64,000 nt of DNA from Faeciplasma sp045660445. GTDB taxonomy: Bacteria > Bacillota > Clostridia > Oscillospirales > Ruminococcaceae. The stretch covers positions 1-64,000 of the forward strand of contig JAZRDR010000012.1 of the NCBI GenBank assembly GCA_045660445.1. The letters run 5' to 3'. Position numbers and translations under genes: made by a program. Shown piece after piece: positions 33,898-42,930 of this stretch. The notes under the pieces are model-generated. The model was given only the letters and a program-made list of their open reading frames with translations. It searched no databases and was not told the origin of the DNA. How positions within the stretch are numbered: the first letter of the stretch is position 1; every line of letters starts with the position of its first letter.

Positions 33898-35925
33898 TTA
33901 TCCTGTAATTCCCGCCGAGAAGAGCTTTTGCACACGTTCGTTAAGGCGGGCATATTCCTTTGTTTTAAGCAGTCCCCTATCGTTAATTTGGGCCGCCGTG
34001 CTTTGAGCAAGCTTTAAAATGTCACTGTCGGCGGCAATGTCGGCAATTTTAAGCTTTGGCAAGCCGTGCTGTGCAGAGCCGAAGAAGTCACCGGGGCCGC
34101 GAAGTTCAAGATCAGCTTCAGAGATCTTGAAGCCGTCAGCGGTCGAGGAAAGCACGCGAAGCCTGCTTTTTGACTGCTCGCTGACGTTATCGGTGACTAA
34201 GATACAATAGGATTGATGCTTGCCGCGCCCCACTCGCCCTCTTAACTGATGAAGCTGGCTAAGGCCAAAACGGTCGGCATCCTCTATAAGCATAACTGCA
34301 GCGTTGGGAACGTCGACTCCAACCTCGATAACCGTGGTGGAAACCAAAATGTCAAGCTCGCCGTTTTTGAACTTTTGCATGACATCATCTTTTTTTGCAG
34401 GTGCCATTGCTCCGTGCAAAAGCCCGACACGATAGTCTTTAAAGTCAGTCTCGGATATCTCTTTGGCATATTCTTTAACCGACTTTGTGTTTGCCGCTTC
34501 GTTTTCTTCGATAGCGGGGCAAACGATATATGCCTGCCTGCCTTCGTCAAGGCGTTCCTTAATGAAACTGAAAGCACGCTTGCGAAGTTTGCCGGTGACG
34601 GCATAGGTCTCGATCTTTTTTCGTCCTCCCGGAAGCTCGTCCAAAAGCGAGATATCAAGCTCGCCATAGATCATAAGCGCCAAGGTTCTTGGAATCGGCG
34701 TTGCACTCATTACAAGGCGGTGAGGGTTTTTGCCCTTTCTTTCAAGTGCCGCACGCTGTTCAACGCCAAAGCGGTGCTGTTCGTCGGTTATGACAAGGCC
34801 GAGATTTTTAAACTCGGTAGTTTGCTGAATGATCGCGTGAGTTCCCACAACAACGCTATACTCGCCTGCGGATATCAATTTTTTTAGCAAGGTTTTATTC
34901 TTTGCAGTTAACGAGCCTGTGAGAAGTGCAACCTCAACCCCCAAGGGAGCCAAGAATTTTCTAAGAGTTTCGTGATGCTGCTGAGCTAAAATCTCGGTCG
35001 GCGCCATCAAGACTGACTGAGCCCCATTTAAGTGAGCAAAATAGCAACACGCTGCCGCAACGGCAGTTTTGCCCGAGCCAACGTCGCCCAAAACAAGACG
35101 GTTCATGGGAACGTCTGATTGCATATCTGAAATGCACTCGTTAATCGCTCTCGACTGAGCGCCAGTAAGCTTAAACGGCAGGGCGTTATAATAGTCGTTA
35201 ATACTGCAGTTACCCATTTTATAGCCCGTGAGCGTGCGCTGACTTGAACGCATTTCATACATTCCAAGCTGGAGAGTTAAAAGCTCGTCGAAGGCAAGCC
35301 TTCTGCGTGCTAAGGATGCCAATTCCCTGCTTGAGGGGAAGTGTATCTCGCGAAGGGCTTTATCCAAAGGCATTAAGCGCGTGTTTTTAATTATGTCCGT
35401 TCCCAAGGTTTCAAGACTTTGGGAATCAAGCTGTTCAAGCGCTTTTTTAACAACTGAGCGAAGATAGTTTTGATTTATCCCCTCGGTCAACGGATATATC
35501 GGCATTATTTTATCGTTTGATGATGATTTTAACACCGTGGGTGAGGTCATTTCTTTAGAGGTGAGGTTTCCTGTCACCTTGCCGTAAAGGATATAGTCGT
35601 TGCCAACTTCGAGAGCTTTGAAGGCAAATTCGGAGTTGTAAATTACAACTGTCATGTCAGAAATACCATCAGTAAAAACAAGGCGATATATGGTCATCCC
35701 CTTGCGGATACGGGCAGGCGCAAGCTTTGAAACAACTCGCCCTGAAATGACGTTCATTTCATCCAAAATGGCATCTTGGATGGCTACGGGCGAAGTGAAA
35801 TCAAGATAGTTGCGAGGCAGATGATATATAAGGTCGCCGATAGTTTGGATATCAAGCTTTTCAAGCATTTCGGCACGCTTGGGGCCAACCCCTTTTAGAT
35901 ATTGAATATTGTCATTAAGTGCCAC
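33898..35925 (-). CDS. recG: ATP-dependent DNA helicase RecG
   Basis: A 675-residue branch-migration helicase that rescues stalled forks. A GTG at 35925 is preferred since GAGGTGAT sits eight bases upstream; an ATG two codons earlier is an alternative. The frame open to 36357 overlaps another gene and is not coding. The N-terminal wedge begins with IQYLKGVGPKRAEML. Walker A GDVGSGKTAVA, DEQH box (ITDEQHRFG), motif III MSATPIPRTLAL and motif VI QLRGRVGRG are intact. It faces the DUF4349 gene convergently. Confidence 0.96.
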   Translation of the reverse strand: MALNDNIQYLKGVGPKRAEMLEKLDIQTIGDLIYHLPRNYLDFTSPVAIQDAILDEMNVISGRVVSKLAPARIRKGMTIYRLVFTDGISDMTVVIYNSEFAFKALEVGNDYILYGKVTGNLTSKEMTSPTVLKSSSNDKIMPIYPLTEGINQNYLRSVVKKALEQLDSQSLETLGTDIIKNTRLMPLDKALREIHFPSSRELASLARRRLAFDELLTLQLGMYEMRSSQRTLTGYKMGNCSINDYYNALPFKLTGAQSRAINECISDMQSDVPMNRLVLGDVGSGKTAVAAACCYFAHLNGAQSVLMAPTEILAQQHHETLRKFLAPLGVEVALLTGSLTAKNKTLLKKLISAGEYSVVVGTHAIIQQTTEFKNLGLVITDEQHRFGVEQRAALERKGKNPHRLVMSATPIPRTLALMIYGELDISLLDELPGGRKKIETYAVTGKLRKRAFSFIKERLDEGRQAYIVCPAIEENEAANTKSVKEYAKEISETDFKDYRVGLLHGAMAPAKKDDVMQKFKNGELDILVSTTVIEVGVDVPNAAVMLIEDADRFGLSQLHQLRGRVGRGKHQSYCILVTDNVSEQSKSRLRVLSSTADGFKISEADLELRGPGDFFGSAQHGLPKLKIADIAADSDILKLAQSTAAQINDRGLLKTKEYARLNERVQKLFSAGITG

Positions 35926-35995
35926 AGCCATCACCTCGCTAAAAAGTACTATAATGACATTATAGCTTTTTGGGCAGGGATTTTCAAGGTGTTTG

Positions 35996-36023
35996 TTGAC
36001 AAAGACAGGCACATTACTATAAA
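35996..36023 (+). promoter_or_regulatory. Promoter of the HAD gene
   Basis: TTGACA (35996-36001) and TATAAA (36018-36023) have a 16-base spacer, or TAAAAT at 18. It lies just inside the region divergent from recG. Confidence 0.6.
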
Positions 36024-36057
36024 ATATAATATGAGTAAAACTGAAAGGGCTGTTAGT

Positions 36058-36708
36058 TTGAATTTCCTGACCGATTTTGAGTGTATTATTTTTGACCTTG
36101 ACGGAACACTGATCGATTCTATCGATGCGTGGCGAAATGTTGACGAGATTTTCATGAAAAGACGCAATCTTCCCATTCCCAAGGATTTTTATGACAAGGT
36201 GTCGTCGATGAATTTCCCTCAGGCTGCAGATTATGTTATAGCCGAGTGCGGAGTGACTGACACTCCCGAAGTGATCATGGCAGAATGGCTTGAGCTTATA
36301 AAGCAAGAATACTCTGAAAAGATCGAAGAGGTTTCGGGCGCTTGTGAATTTCTGCATTTATTAAAATCAAACAAGGTTAAATTGATTTTGGCAACGGCAT
36401 CACGCAAGGAACTTTATGAACCCTGCCTTAAGCGGCTGGGGGTTTATGATCTGTTCGATGCTTTTGTTACAACTGATGAAGTGAAGCGCAAAAAGGGCTT
36501 CCCCGACGTTTATCTTTTGGCGGCGCAAAAGGTTGGAGTTGAACCTGAAAGCTGCTGTGTGTTCGAGGATATTTATCTTGGTATCGTGGGGGCAAAGGCC
36601 GCAAACATGAAGGCAGTTGCCGTTTTAGAGGAACACTCTAAAGATGACTTTGACAAGATCCTTGCACTTTGTGACGTGGCTATAAAGGATTATAACGAGA
36701 TAATGTGA
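36058..36708 (+). CDS. HAD superfamily phosphatase (beta-phosphoglucomutase-like)
   Basis: A 216-residue cytosolic HAD protein. A TTG start at 36058 is chosen because AAAGGG lies eight to ten bases upstream; the ATG at 36031 would sit at the predicted transcript start with no ribosome site. Motif I is FDLDGTLID (nucleophile Asp), motif II ATAS, the Lys motif KRKKGFPDVY, and motif IV VFEDIYLG with EDI in place of EDS. The helical cap is of the PGMB/gph type. The substrate is unknown, probably a sugar phosphate. It ends at a terminator shared with malQ. Confidence 0.88.
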   Translation: MNFLTDFECIIFDLDGTLIDSIDAWRNVDEIFMKRRNLPIPKDFYDKVSSMNFPQAADYVIAECGVTDTPEVIMAEWLELIKQEYSEKIEEVSGACEFLHLLKSNKVKLILATASRKELYEPCLKRLGVYDLFDAFVTTDEVKRKKGFPDVYLLAAQKVGVEPESCCVFEDIYLGIVGAKAANMKAVAVLEEHSKDDFDKILALCDVAIKDYNEIM

Positions 36709-36714
36709 CAATAA

Positions 36715-36748
36715 AAAATCCGCTTCGAGATTAACGAGGCGGATTTTT
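36715..36748. terminator. Shared terminator of HAD gene and malQ
   Basis: AAATCCGCTTCG with CGAGGCGGATTT forms a stem flanked by A and T runs, serving both convergent genes. Confidence 0.85.
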
Positions 36749-36770
36749 GTGCGCTTTCGAGGGCGCATTT

Positions 36771-38291
36771 TTATTTTTCAGTTGCTTCTTCGACTTCATC
36801 CAATTCCTCATCGGATAAGATCACGCGGTTATACAAAGTCGAAAGTTTTGCAAGCTTTTCAGCAGCAGCTTCGGATAGATCCTCTGCCTTGATTCTCCAA
36901 CGCCAGTTGGTTCCGACAGTTGAAGGAACGTTAATTCTTGCTTCGTTACCAAGACCCAAGATATCCTGCGGCTGTGCGATTGCAATATCAGCAATGCTTG
37001 ACCACGCGAGTCTTAAAAGAGCCTCGGGTATGTCCTTCTTATCAGAGATTCCGCAATAATCCAAGCAGAATTCAAGCGATTCATCTTCAAGATTTTCAGC
37101 CCAACCGTAAAGCGTGTCACTGTCATGGGTGGAGGTATAAACAATGCAAGAGCTTGTTTTATAGTTGCAGGGCAAATAGTCGCTGTCCGCCTTGGGATCG
37201 AACGCAAACTGCAAAACCTTCATTCCGGGATATCCGGTATCAGAAAGGAGCTGTTTAACATCCTCTGTAACAAAACCAAGATCCTCGGCAATGATCTGCT
37301 TTTTGCCAAGCCAATAGTTTGTGGAATTGAAAAGCTTCATTCCGGGGCCTTCACGCCAAACGCCGTTGACGGCAGTCTTGTCCTTGGCGGGAATCGAGAA
37401 ATATCCGGCAAACCCTCTGAAGTGGTCGATTCGCAAAACATCATAAATCTCGGTTGCGAAAGCGATTCGGTCTATCCACCACTTATATCCGTTCTGCTCC
37501 ATATCAGACCAGTTATAAAGAGGGTTGCCCCAAAGCTGCCCCTCTAAGGCATAATCATCCGGAGGGCAGCCTGCAACGTTGCAAGGAATCTTGCTCTCAT
37601 CAAGCTCGAAAAGTTCGGGGTGAAGCCAAGCTTCAACGCTATCATAAGCACAGTAGATAGGCATATCTCCGATAATTTCAATGTCGTTTTCGTTGGCATA
37701 TTTCTTAAGCTCGAACCACTGCTTAAAGAACTCATACTGCAAGAACACATAGAAACCGATCTCATCCTTAAGACGAATCTTTGCACTTTCCAAAGCTGTG
37801 GCATAAGCAAATTTAAGATCGTTTTCCCACTTATCCCAAGGCTTGCCGCCGTTTTCGTCCTTAAGAGCCATGAACAAGGCATAATCATAAACCCACGAAC
37901 CGTTCTTATCAAGGAAAAGGTGATAGTTAATATCCGGCTTAAAGCGGCTGTAAGCAATACGCAAAACATCGAATATGGTGTTATACATCATGCCGTAGTT
38001 GATGTATTGTTCGTGGTCACCGAATTGAACGTTCTTATATTCCTCGGGCTTTAAAAGGCCATCTGCTTCTAAGGTTTCAAGGTCGATAAAATAAGGGTTG
38101 CCTGCGTGGATAGATGCCGACTGATAGGGCGAATCTCCGTATCCTGTAGGAGAAAGGGGGAGTATCTGCCAATAATGCTGTTTTGCAGATACCAAAAAAT
38201 CAACAAAGCTTCTTGCTTCTTTGCCAAGCTTTCCGATGCCGTATTCGCCGGGAAGCGAAGCAATTCCAAGCAAAATTCCGCTTGATCTCAT
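36771..38291 (-). CDS. malQ: 4-alpha-glucanotransferase (GH77)
   Basis: A 506-residue amylomaltase that moves alpha-1,4-glucan segments between maltodextrins. Family marks include RSSGILLGIASLPGEYGIG, LSPTGYGDSPYQSASIHAGNPYFIDL, DVLRIDHFRGFAGYF (catalytic Asp), AEDLGFVTEDV (acid Glu) and STHDSDTLYGW. It is divergent from the pullulanase gene; the two enzymes act together on glycogen or starch oligosaccharides. AAAGGA lies about twelve bases before the ATG, a slightly long spacing. Confidence 0.96.
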   Translation of the reverse strand: MRSSGILLGIASLPGEYGIGKLGKEARSFVDFLVSAKQHYWQILPLSPTGYGDSPYQSASIHAGNPYFIDLETLEADGLLKPEEYKNVQFGDHEQYINYGMMYNTIFDVLRIAYSRFKPDINYHLFLDKNGSWVYDYALFMALKDENGGKPWDKWENDLKFAYATALESAKIRLKDEIGFYVFLQYEFFKQWFELKKYANENDIEIIGDMPIYCAYDSVEAWLHPELFELDESKIPCNVAGCPPDDYALEGQLWGNPLYNWSDMEQNGYKWWIDRIAFATEIYDVLRIDHFRGFAGYFSIPAKDKTAVNGVWREGPGMKLFNSTNYWLGKKQIIAEDLGFVTEDVKQLLSDTGYPGMKVLQFAFDPKADSDYLPCNYKTSSCIVYTSTHDSDTLYGWAENLEDESLEFCLDYCGISDKKDIPEALLRLAWSSIADIAIAQPQDILGLGNEARINVPSTVGTNWRWRIKAEDLSEAAAEKLAKLSTLYNRVILSDEELDEVEEATEK

Positions 38292-38344
38292 AAATATATC
38301 AAATCCTTTCGAATTGTTTTTAAATCATCAATAAACGCACCATC

Positions 38345-38373
38345 ATTTTATCAAATCAGTGCTTATTTTTCAA
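38345..38373 (-). promoter_or_regulatory. Promoter of malQ
   Basis: Minus-strand TTGAAA (38368-38373) and TAAAAT (38345-38350) have a 17-base spacer. Confidence 0.7.
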
Positions 38374-38412
38374 CCATATCGGCGAATTTTTTAATTTAGT
38401 TTACCCATACTA

Positions 38413-38441
38413 TTGAAAATATGTCTGAAAAAATGTATAAT
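38413..38441 (+). promoter_or_regulatory. Promoter of the pullulanase gene
   Basis: TTGAAA (38413-38418) and TATAAT (38436-38441) have a 17-base spacer. The two divergent promoters lie 40 bases apart, so one regulator could act on both. Confidence 0.8.
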
Positions 38442-38488
38442 ATACACACTTGTAATGAAAAAACTACGCAGTAAGGAGTTTACCGCGC

Positions 38489-40369
38489 ATGACCGATATA
38501 TCCTTAATCGATTCAAAATATAGCTATAACGGCAAGCTTGGCGTTAGCCTTAATGAAGCTTCCACTGAATTTGCCGTTTGGGCACCCGAGGCTGAGTTAG
38601 TAAAGCTTAGAATATACGAGCGCACCTTCAGTCCCGTTCCGTCGATGATATTAAATCTTGAAAAAGACGAAAACGGAGTTTGGCGATATAATTACCCTGC
38701 CTCGCTTGAGGGCAAATTCTACACCTATTCATATACCTATAACGGTGTTACCCGCGAGGGTGTTGACATTTATGCAAATGCAACAGGCATTAATGGCGAC
38801 AGGGGCTATATTGCGGATTTTTCGAAAACAAATCCTGAAGGTTGGGAAAACGAGACCTACGTTAAGCTTGAAAGCTATACCGATGCTGTTATTTACGAAA
38901 CACATATACGCGACTTTTCATCTGACCCTTCATCCGGCATTGACAAGGATAAAAGGCGCACCTATACCGCATTTTCAGATGATGAAAGCGTTACACCAAG
39001 TGGCAAAAAAACCTGCATATCGCATCTTGAGAACATGGGAATAACTCACATTCACCTTTTGCCTGCTTTTAATTACGAAGGCGTTGATGAAAGCGACCCT
39101 GAAAGCTCTTACAACTGGGGATATAATCCCAAGAACTATAACGTTCCCGAGGGGTCTTATTCCACCGATCCGTCCGATCCCATTAAAAGAATCGTCGAGT
39201 TTAAAAAGATGGTTCAGGCATTGCACAAAAAGGGCATTGGCGTTGTTATGGACGTGGTTTATAATCACACCTATGAATCCTGCAACTCCTGCTTTGAAAT
39301 CGCATATCCGGGTTATTATCACCGAATGACCGAGGATGGAAAGTTTTCGGGTGGCTCGGGCTGCGGAAACGAAATGGCATCCGAGCATGCAATGTGCCGC
39401 AAATATATTATCGACTCGGTTTTGTGGTGGGCCAAAGAATATAAGATCGACGGCTTCAGATTCGACCTTATGGCACTTTTAGACATCGAGACCCTGAATG
39501 AGATCTCTAAAAAGCTTAAAGAGATAAACCCCAACGTCATTTTGTACGGAGAGGGTTGGACCGGCGGAGCCTCGACCTTGGCATATGAGCGAGGGGCATT
39601 CAAGGACAATGCAAAGAAGACCCCCGCCTATGCATATTTCAACGACGGATTCAGAGATGCCATAAAGGGTGACACCTTTAACAAGACCGCACTTGGCTAT
39701 GTTTCGGGCAACTTCCACCTTAAATCGACAATCGTTTCGGGGCTTTTGGGAAGAGCAAGCTGGGCATCCTCGCCCGAGCAGACAGTTAACTATTGCGAGG
39801 CTCATGATAACTTAACCCTTTGGGACAAGCTGATGGTTTCTGTAAGAGGAAGCCACACCGAAGATAAGAAAAAAATGGCTCGCCTTTCGGGAGCTTTGAT
39901 ATTCTTGGCACAGGGCGTGCCGTTTATTCACGCAGGTCAGGAGATGCTAAGATCAAAAGACCTTGGCGATGGGCAGTATGACGAGAACAGCTATTGCTCG
40001 CCCGACAGCGTTAACTCGATAAAATGGGATAAGCTTGATGAAAACGAGCGCGAAGTGGAATACTTCAAGGGGCTTATAGCATTCAGAAAAGCGCACCCGA
40101 TATTAAGACTTAGAACCGCCGAAGAAGTGACTGAGGCAGCTTCACTTAAACCCTCGCCCGATGGAACGGTTGCTTTGGAGCTTAGCTCTGAAGATGAAAA
40201 GCTTTTGATACTTGTAAATCCCATTCCGAGAGCGAAGATGTTCATTCTGCCCGAGGGTGAATGGCAGGTTTATATAAGTGACATAAAGGCAGGAGTTGAT
40301 CCCTTGGCAACATATTGCGAGGGTGTGTTCGTTCCGCCGATATCGACGATGGTTTTGATCAGAAAATAG
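38489..40369 (+). CDS. Type I pullulanase (GH13_14)
   Basis: A 626-residue debranching enzyme that cuts alpha-1,6 links in glycogen- or amylopectin-derived dextrins. The N-terminal CBM48-like domain (about 15-105: LNEASTEFAVWAPEAELVKLRIY) is followed by the GH13 barrel. The pullulanase signature YNWGYNP, DVVYNHT (region I), DGFRFDLMAL (nucleophile Asp), GEGW (acid Glu) and EAHDN (region IV) are all present. There is no signal peptide, so it acts in the cytoplasm with MalQ. AAGGAG precedes the ATG. A short hairpin (GAGTGC/GCACTC) follows the stop, before the dipeptidase gene. Confidence 0.94.
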   Translation: MTDISLIDSKYSYNGKLGVSLNEASTEFAVWAPEAELVKLRIYERTFSPVPSMILNLEKDENGVWRYNYPASLEGKFYTYSYTYNGVTREGVDIYANATGINGDRGYIADFSKTNPEGWENETYVKLESYTDAVIYETHIRDFSSDPSSGIDKDKRRTYTAFSDDESVTPSGKKTCISHLENMGITHIHLLPAFNYEGVDESDPESSYNWGYNPKNYNVPEGSYSTDPSDPIKRIVEFKKMVQALHKKGIGVVMDVVYNHTYESCNSCFEIAYPGYYHRMTEDGKFSGGSGCGNEMASEHAMCRKYIIDSVLWWAKEYKIDGFRFDLMALLDIETLNEISKKLKEINPNVILYGEGWTGGASTLAYERGAFKDNAKKTPAYAYFNDGFRDAIKGDTFNKTALGYVSGNFHLKSTIVSGLLGRASWASSPEQTVNYCEAHDNLTLWDKLMVSVRGSHTEDKKKMARLSGALIFLAQGVPFIHAGQEMLRSKDLGDGQYDENSYCSPDSVNSIKWDKLDENEREVEYFKGLIAFRKAHPILRLRTAEEVTEAASLKPSPDGTVALELSSEDEKLLILVNPIPRAKMFILPEGEWQVYISDIKAGVDPLATYCEGVFVPPISTMVLIRK

Positions 40370-40411
40370 AGTGCTTAATAATGCACTCGCATACATATTG
40401 GAGGATATATT

Positions 40412-41791
40412 ATGGACAAGCAGCAGTTACTTAGCTATATCGACTCGCAAAGAGATGCGATGGTTGATACTCTTTGCACACTTATTTCATACCCCAGCTA
40501 TCAGCAGGAAGCTGAAGATGGCGCACCTTTTGGCAAGCCCGTTAGAGAGTGTCTTGACAAAGCTCTTGAAATTTGCCGTGGCTTTGGATTTGAAACAAAG
40601 AATTATGACGGATACGTTGGAACAGCGGAATATACAAAGGGCGATGCCTTGCTTGGCATTTTGGGACATTTGGACGTTGTCCCCGAGGGTACGGGTTGGA
40701 CCCACGAGCCTTTTAACGCTCACGTTTATGACGGAAAGGTTTTCGGACGCGGCTCTATCGACGACAAAGGACCTTGCGTTGCGGTTATGTATGCCATGAA
40801 GGCACTTAAGGACTTGAACGTGCCCTTGAAAAGCGGTTTCAGATTGATTTTGGGCACTAACGAGGAAAACGGCTCGGGCGACCTTGAACATTTTGAAAAA
40901 GTAGCAACCATGCCCAAGTGGCTCTTCACTCCCGATGGAAACTATCCCGTTATCAACATTGAAAAAGGCATGATAAGAGCAAGAATAAGTGCCACCTGCG
41001 GATGTAAAAAGCTTGTTTCCTTCCACTCGGGCAAGACTATCAATGCCGTTCCCGAGCTTGCAAATGCAACGGTTTTGGGCATCAGCAAAGAGGAAATTGA
41101 AAAGGCTATTAACGAGCTTAATGCAACTTGCGAAATAACTCTAAGCGAGAATGAAAGCGGCACACGTATTGACGTTAAGGGAAAGAGCGCACACGCCTCA
41201 ACCCCTGATTTGGGCGACAATGCGCTTACCTGCCTTCTTAGCCTGCTTTCAAAGCTTAACGTTTGCGAAACTGTATGCAAGCTTTCGAAGATGTTCCCCT
41301 ATGGCGAGACTGACGGTGCAAGCGCAGGAATTAAGGCAAGCGACGAGGTTTCGGGCGCTTTGACCGAGGTACTCTCGGTTTTGGATTATGACGGCGACGA
41401 GATGGTTGGCTGGATAGATATCCGCTTCCCTATTTGCGAAAGTGTTGAGGGTGTTAGATCAAAGCTTGAAGCAACCGCACAAAGCTTTGGCTTTGACATT
41501 AAGGCAGGCGGCGCTGAACCTCACTACGTTGACAGTAACAGCGCGTTTGTTAAGACACTTTTGGGCGTTTATGAGGACATGACGGGCGAAAAGGGCGAGT
41601 GTATTGCAATCGGCGGCGGAACCTATGTGCATCATACCGAGGGCGGCGTTGCCTTTGGCGCAGAGTTCCCCGGAGAGGACAATCACATGCACGGCGCAGA
41701 TGAGTTTATGACTATCGACAGCCTTGTTTTGAACGCAAAGATGTTTGCGCTTGCTATATATGAGGTTTGCAATAACGAAGAGCTTAACTGA
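40412..41791 (+). CDS. M20 family dipeptidase (PepV/Sapep-like)
   Basis: A 459-residue metallopeptidase. The zinc ligands are in LGHLDVVPEG (His), GRGSIDDKGP (bridging Asp, second D of IDD), GTNEENGSGD (catalytic Glu pair) and the late HHTEGG region. The lid domain between about 190 and 330 is present. PepV-type enzymes cleave dipeptides in the cytoplasm. It lies 42 bases after the pullulanase gene with its own GGAGG site and no clear promoter, so it may be read through from there. A terminator follows. Confidence 0.92.
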   Translation: MDKQQLLSYIDSQRDAMVDTLCTLISYPSYQQEAEDGAPFGKPVRECLDKALEICRGFGFETKNYDGYVGTAEYTKGDALLGILGHLDVVPEGTGWTHEPFNAHVYDGKVFGRGSIDDKGPCVAVMYAMKALKDLNVPLKSGFRLILGTNEENGSGDLEHFEKVATMPKWLFTPDGNYPVINIEKGMIRARISATCGCKKLVSFHSGKTINAVPELANATVLGISKEEIEKAINELNATCEITLSENESGTRIDVKGKSAHASTPDLGDNALTCLLSLLSKLNVCETVCKLSKMFPYGETDGASAGIKASDEVSGALTEVLSVLDYDGDEMVGWIDIRFPICESVEGVRSKLEATAQSFGFDIKAGGAEPHYVDSNSAFVKTLLGVYEDMTGEKGECIAIGGGTYVHHTEGGVAFGAEFPGEDNHMHGADEFMTIDSLVLNAKMFALAIYEVCNNEELN

Positions 41792-41803
41792 ACATAAAAA
41801 ATT

Positions 41804-41833
41804 AACGGTCGGAGATTCCGACCGTTTTTTGTT
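41804..41833 (+). terminator. Terminator of the pullulanase-dipeptidase unit
   Basis: AACGGTCGGA with TCCGACCGTT forms a tight hairpin followed by TTTT. Confidence 0.88.
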
Positions 41834-41842
41834 ATGATATGA

Positions 41843-42430
41843 TTATTTTTTCTTTTTCTTTGTTTTCTTTCTTACAGCGTGGCCGAAGCCGGCAAGCTTT
41901 TTGCCAAGCTCGAAATATTCGCCGTGGGAATATGCTATAAGCCCTGCTTTTTCAAGGCATATTCTGCCCGATTCGTCGATAAGCTCATCGGCAACGTTTA
42001 CGCAAACGATATCCGCAACGAACATATCGTGCGAGCCGAGGGGGACAACGTCTGTCACCTTGCACTCGATGCTGATGGGGCTGGCATCCAAAATGGGAGA
42101 AGAGACCTCGTTCGCAGGAGAAACGGTAAGCCCAAGGTTTTTAAGCTTATCCTCGTTTCTGCCCGAGCGCACACCAAGATAGTCAGTCTCTTTAACGATA
42201 TGCTTGGTGGTTAAATTGATTACAAAATCGCCCGACTCTTTGATCAAACCATAAGAAAATCTTTCGGGGCGAACGGAGATATAGGTTTTTGGCGGATTCG
42301 AGTTTATAATGCCCGTCCACCCGATGGTGATGGCATTGGGCTTCTCGACGCTTCCGCAGGTTACAACAACTGCGGGAACAGGCGCCAAGATCGTGCTGCC
42401 CTTGAATTTTGTTTTCTTAGATGTGTTCAT
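41843..42430 (-). CDS. Flavin reductase family protein (flavoredoxin-like)
   Basis: A 195-residue FMN-binding split-barrel protein. The start at 42430 follows CGAGGAGG; the open frame further upstream belongs to the overlapping gene. Family features are PVPAVVVTCGSVEKPNAITIGWTGIINSNPPKTYISVRPERFSY in pieces, and SGDFVINL, DYLGVRSGRNEDKL. Such proteins reduce or carry flavin. The C-terminus is a long basic run (RKKTKKKKK). Its first 14 bases overlap the end of the 107-residue membrane protein gene upstream, so they are co-translated. Confidence 0.9.
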   Translation of the reverse strand: MNTSKKTKFKGSTILAPVPAVVVTCGSVEKPNAITIGWTGIINSNPPKTYISVRPERFSYGLIKESGDFVINLTTKHIVKETDYLGVRSGRNEDKLKNLGLTVSPANEVSSPILDASPISIECKVTDVVPLGSHDMFVADIVCVNVADELIDESGRICLEKAGLIAYSHGEYFELGKKLAGFGHAVRKKTKKKKK

Positions 42431-42740
42431 AAACTTCCTCCTCGTTTTCGATGGGGACGGCATTGATAACCTCGATATCATAGCCGTTTTCAGTAACATC
42501 ATCAGCAAGGTCGTTTATTTTCTTGTTAGTGATCGCCGCCTTTGCGGTGTTAAAAACTGCGGGCAAAGCCAAAAGCCAGAAGGGCTTTCTCTTTTTGCCG
42601 TTTTTTGTCTTCCCTCCCAAAGCGATTGCAAACAAGGCGGCAATTATTGCTGTTAAACCAAGGGCTTTTAACCCCTCTTCACTTAGATAATTCGAGGCGA
42701 TGGTGAGCTTGCCGTTTTTAAAGTTCTTTTCTATAATCAT
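42417..42740 (-). CDS. Small protein with one membrane segment, unknown function
   Basis: A 107-residue protein. A hydrophobic helix (about 24-42: EGLKALGLTAIIAALFAIALG) is followed by a basic loop (KTKNGKKRKP) and a second weak hydrophobic patch (FWLLALPAVFN). The C-terminus is acidic (ENEEEVYEHI). AAAGG lies ahead of the ATG. It overlaps the flavin reductase start by 14 bases, the only hint of a shared role. I do not recognise the family. Confidence 0.72.
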   Translation of the reverse strand: MIIEKNFKNGKLTIASNYLSEEGLKALGLTAIIAALFAIALGGKTKNGKKRKPFWLLALPAVFNTAKAAITNKKINDLADDVTENGYDIEVINAVPIENEEEVYEHI

Positions 42741-42802
42741 GGTTTTTAGCCTTTCAGGTATTTTTTATTATTGTAGCACATTTTAGTATATTATGCAACA
42801 AA

Positions 42803-42888
42803 GAAGCGGCGAAGTCGCACGGTGCCTGACGGCGCGCGAGAAGCACAAGCGCGGCGGCAGAGTGCGGGCGGTGCGCCGCGGTGGCGAC
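42803..42888. repeat. GC-rich intergenic block D
   Basis: This block shares AAGCGGC, CTGACGGCGC and GCCGCGGTG in order with block A (8976-9050). It sits between the flavin reductase unit and the Gfo/Idh operon terminator and has no coding support. Confidence 0.55.
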
Positions 42889-42893
42889 AAGGC

Positions 42894-42926
42894 ACAAAAA
42901 CAAACCCCGCCAAAAAGACGGGGTTT
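42894..42926 (-). terminator. Terminator of the Gfo/Idh-isomerase operon
   Basis: On the minus strand AAACCCCG and CGGGGTTT form a hairpin followed by GTTTTTG. Confidence 0.88.
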
Positions 42927-42930
42927 AACA

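Noticed and set aside
35926..36357. Upstream extension of the recG frame
   Set aside because: It crosses the recG ribosome site, the divergent promoter and the start of the HAD gene; RecG homology begins only at about 35925.
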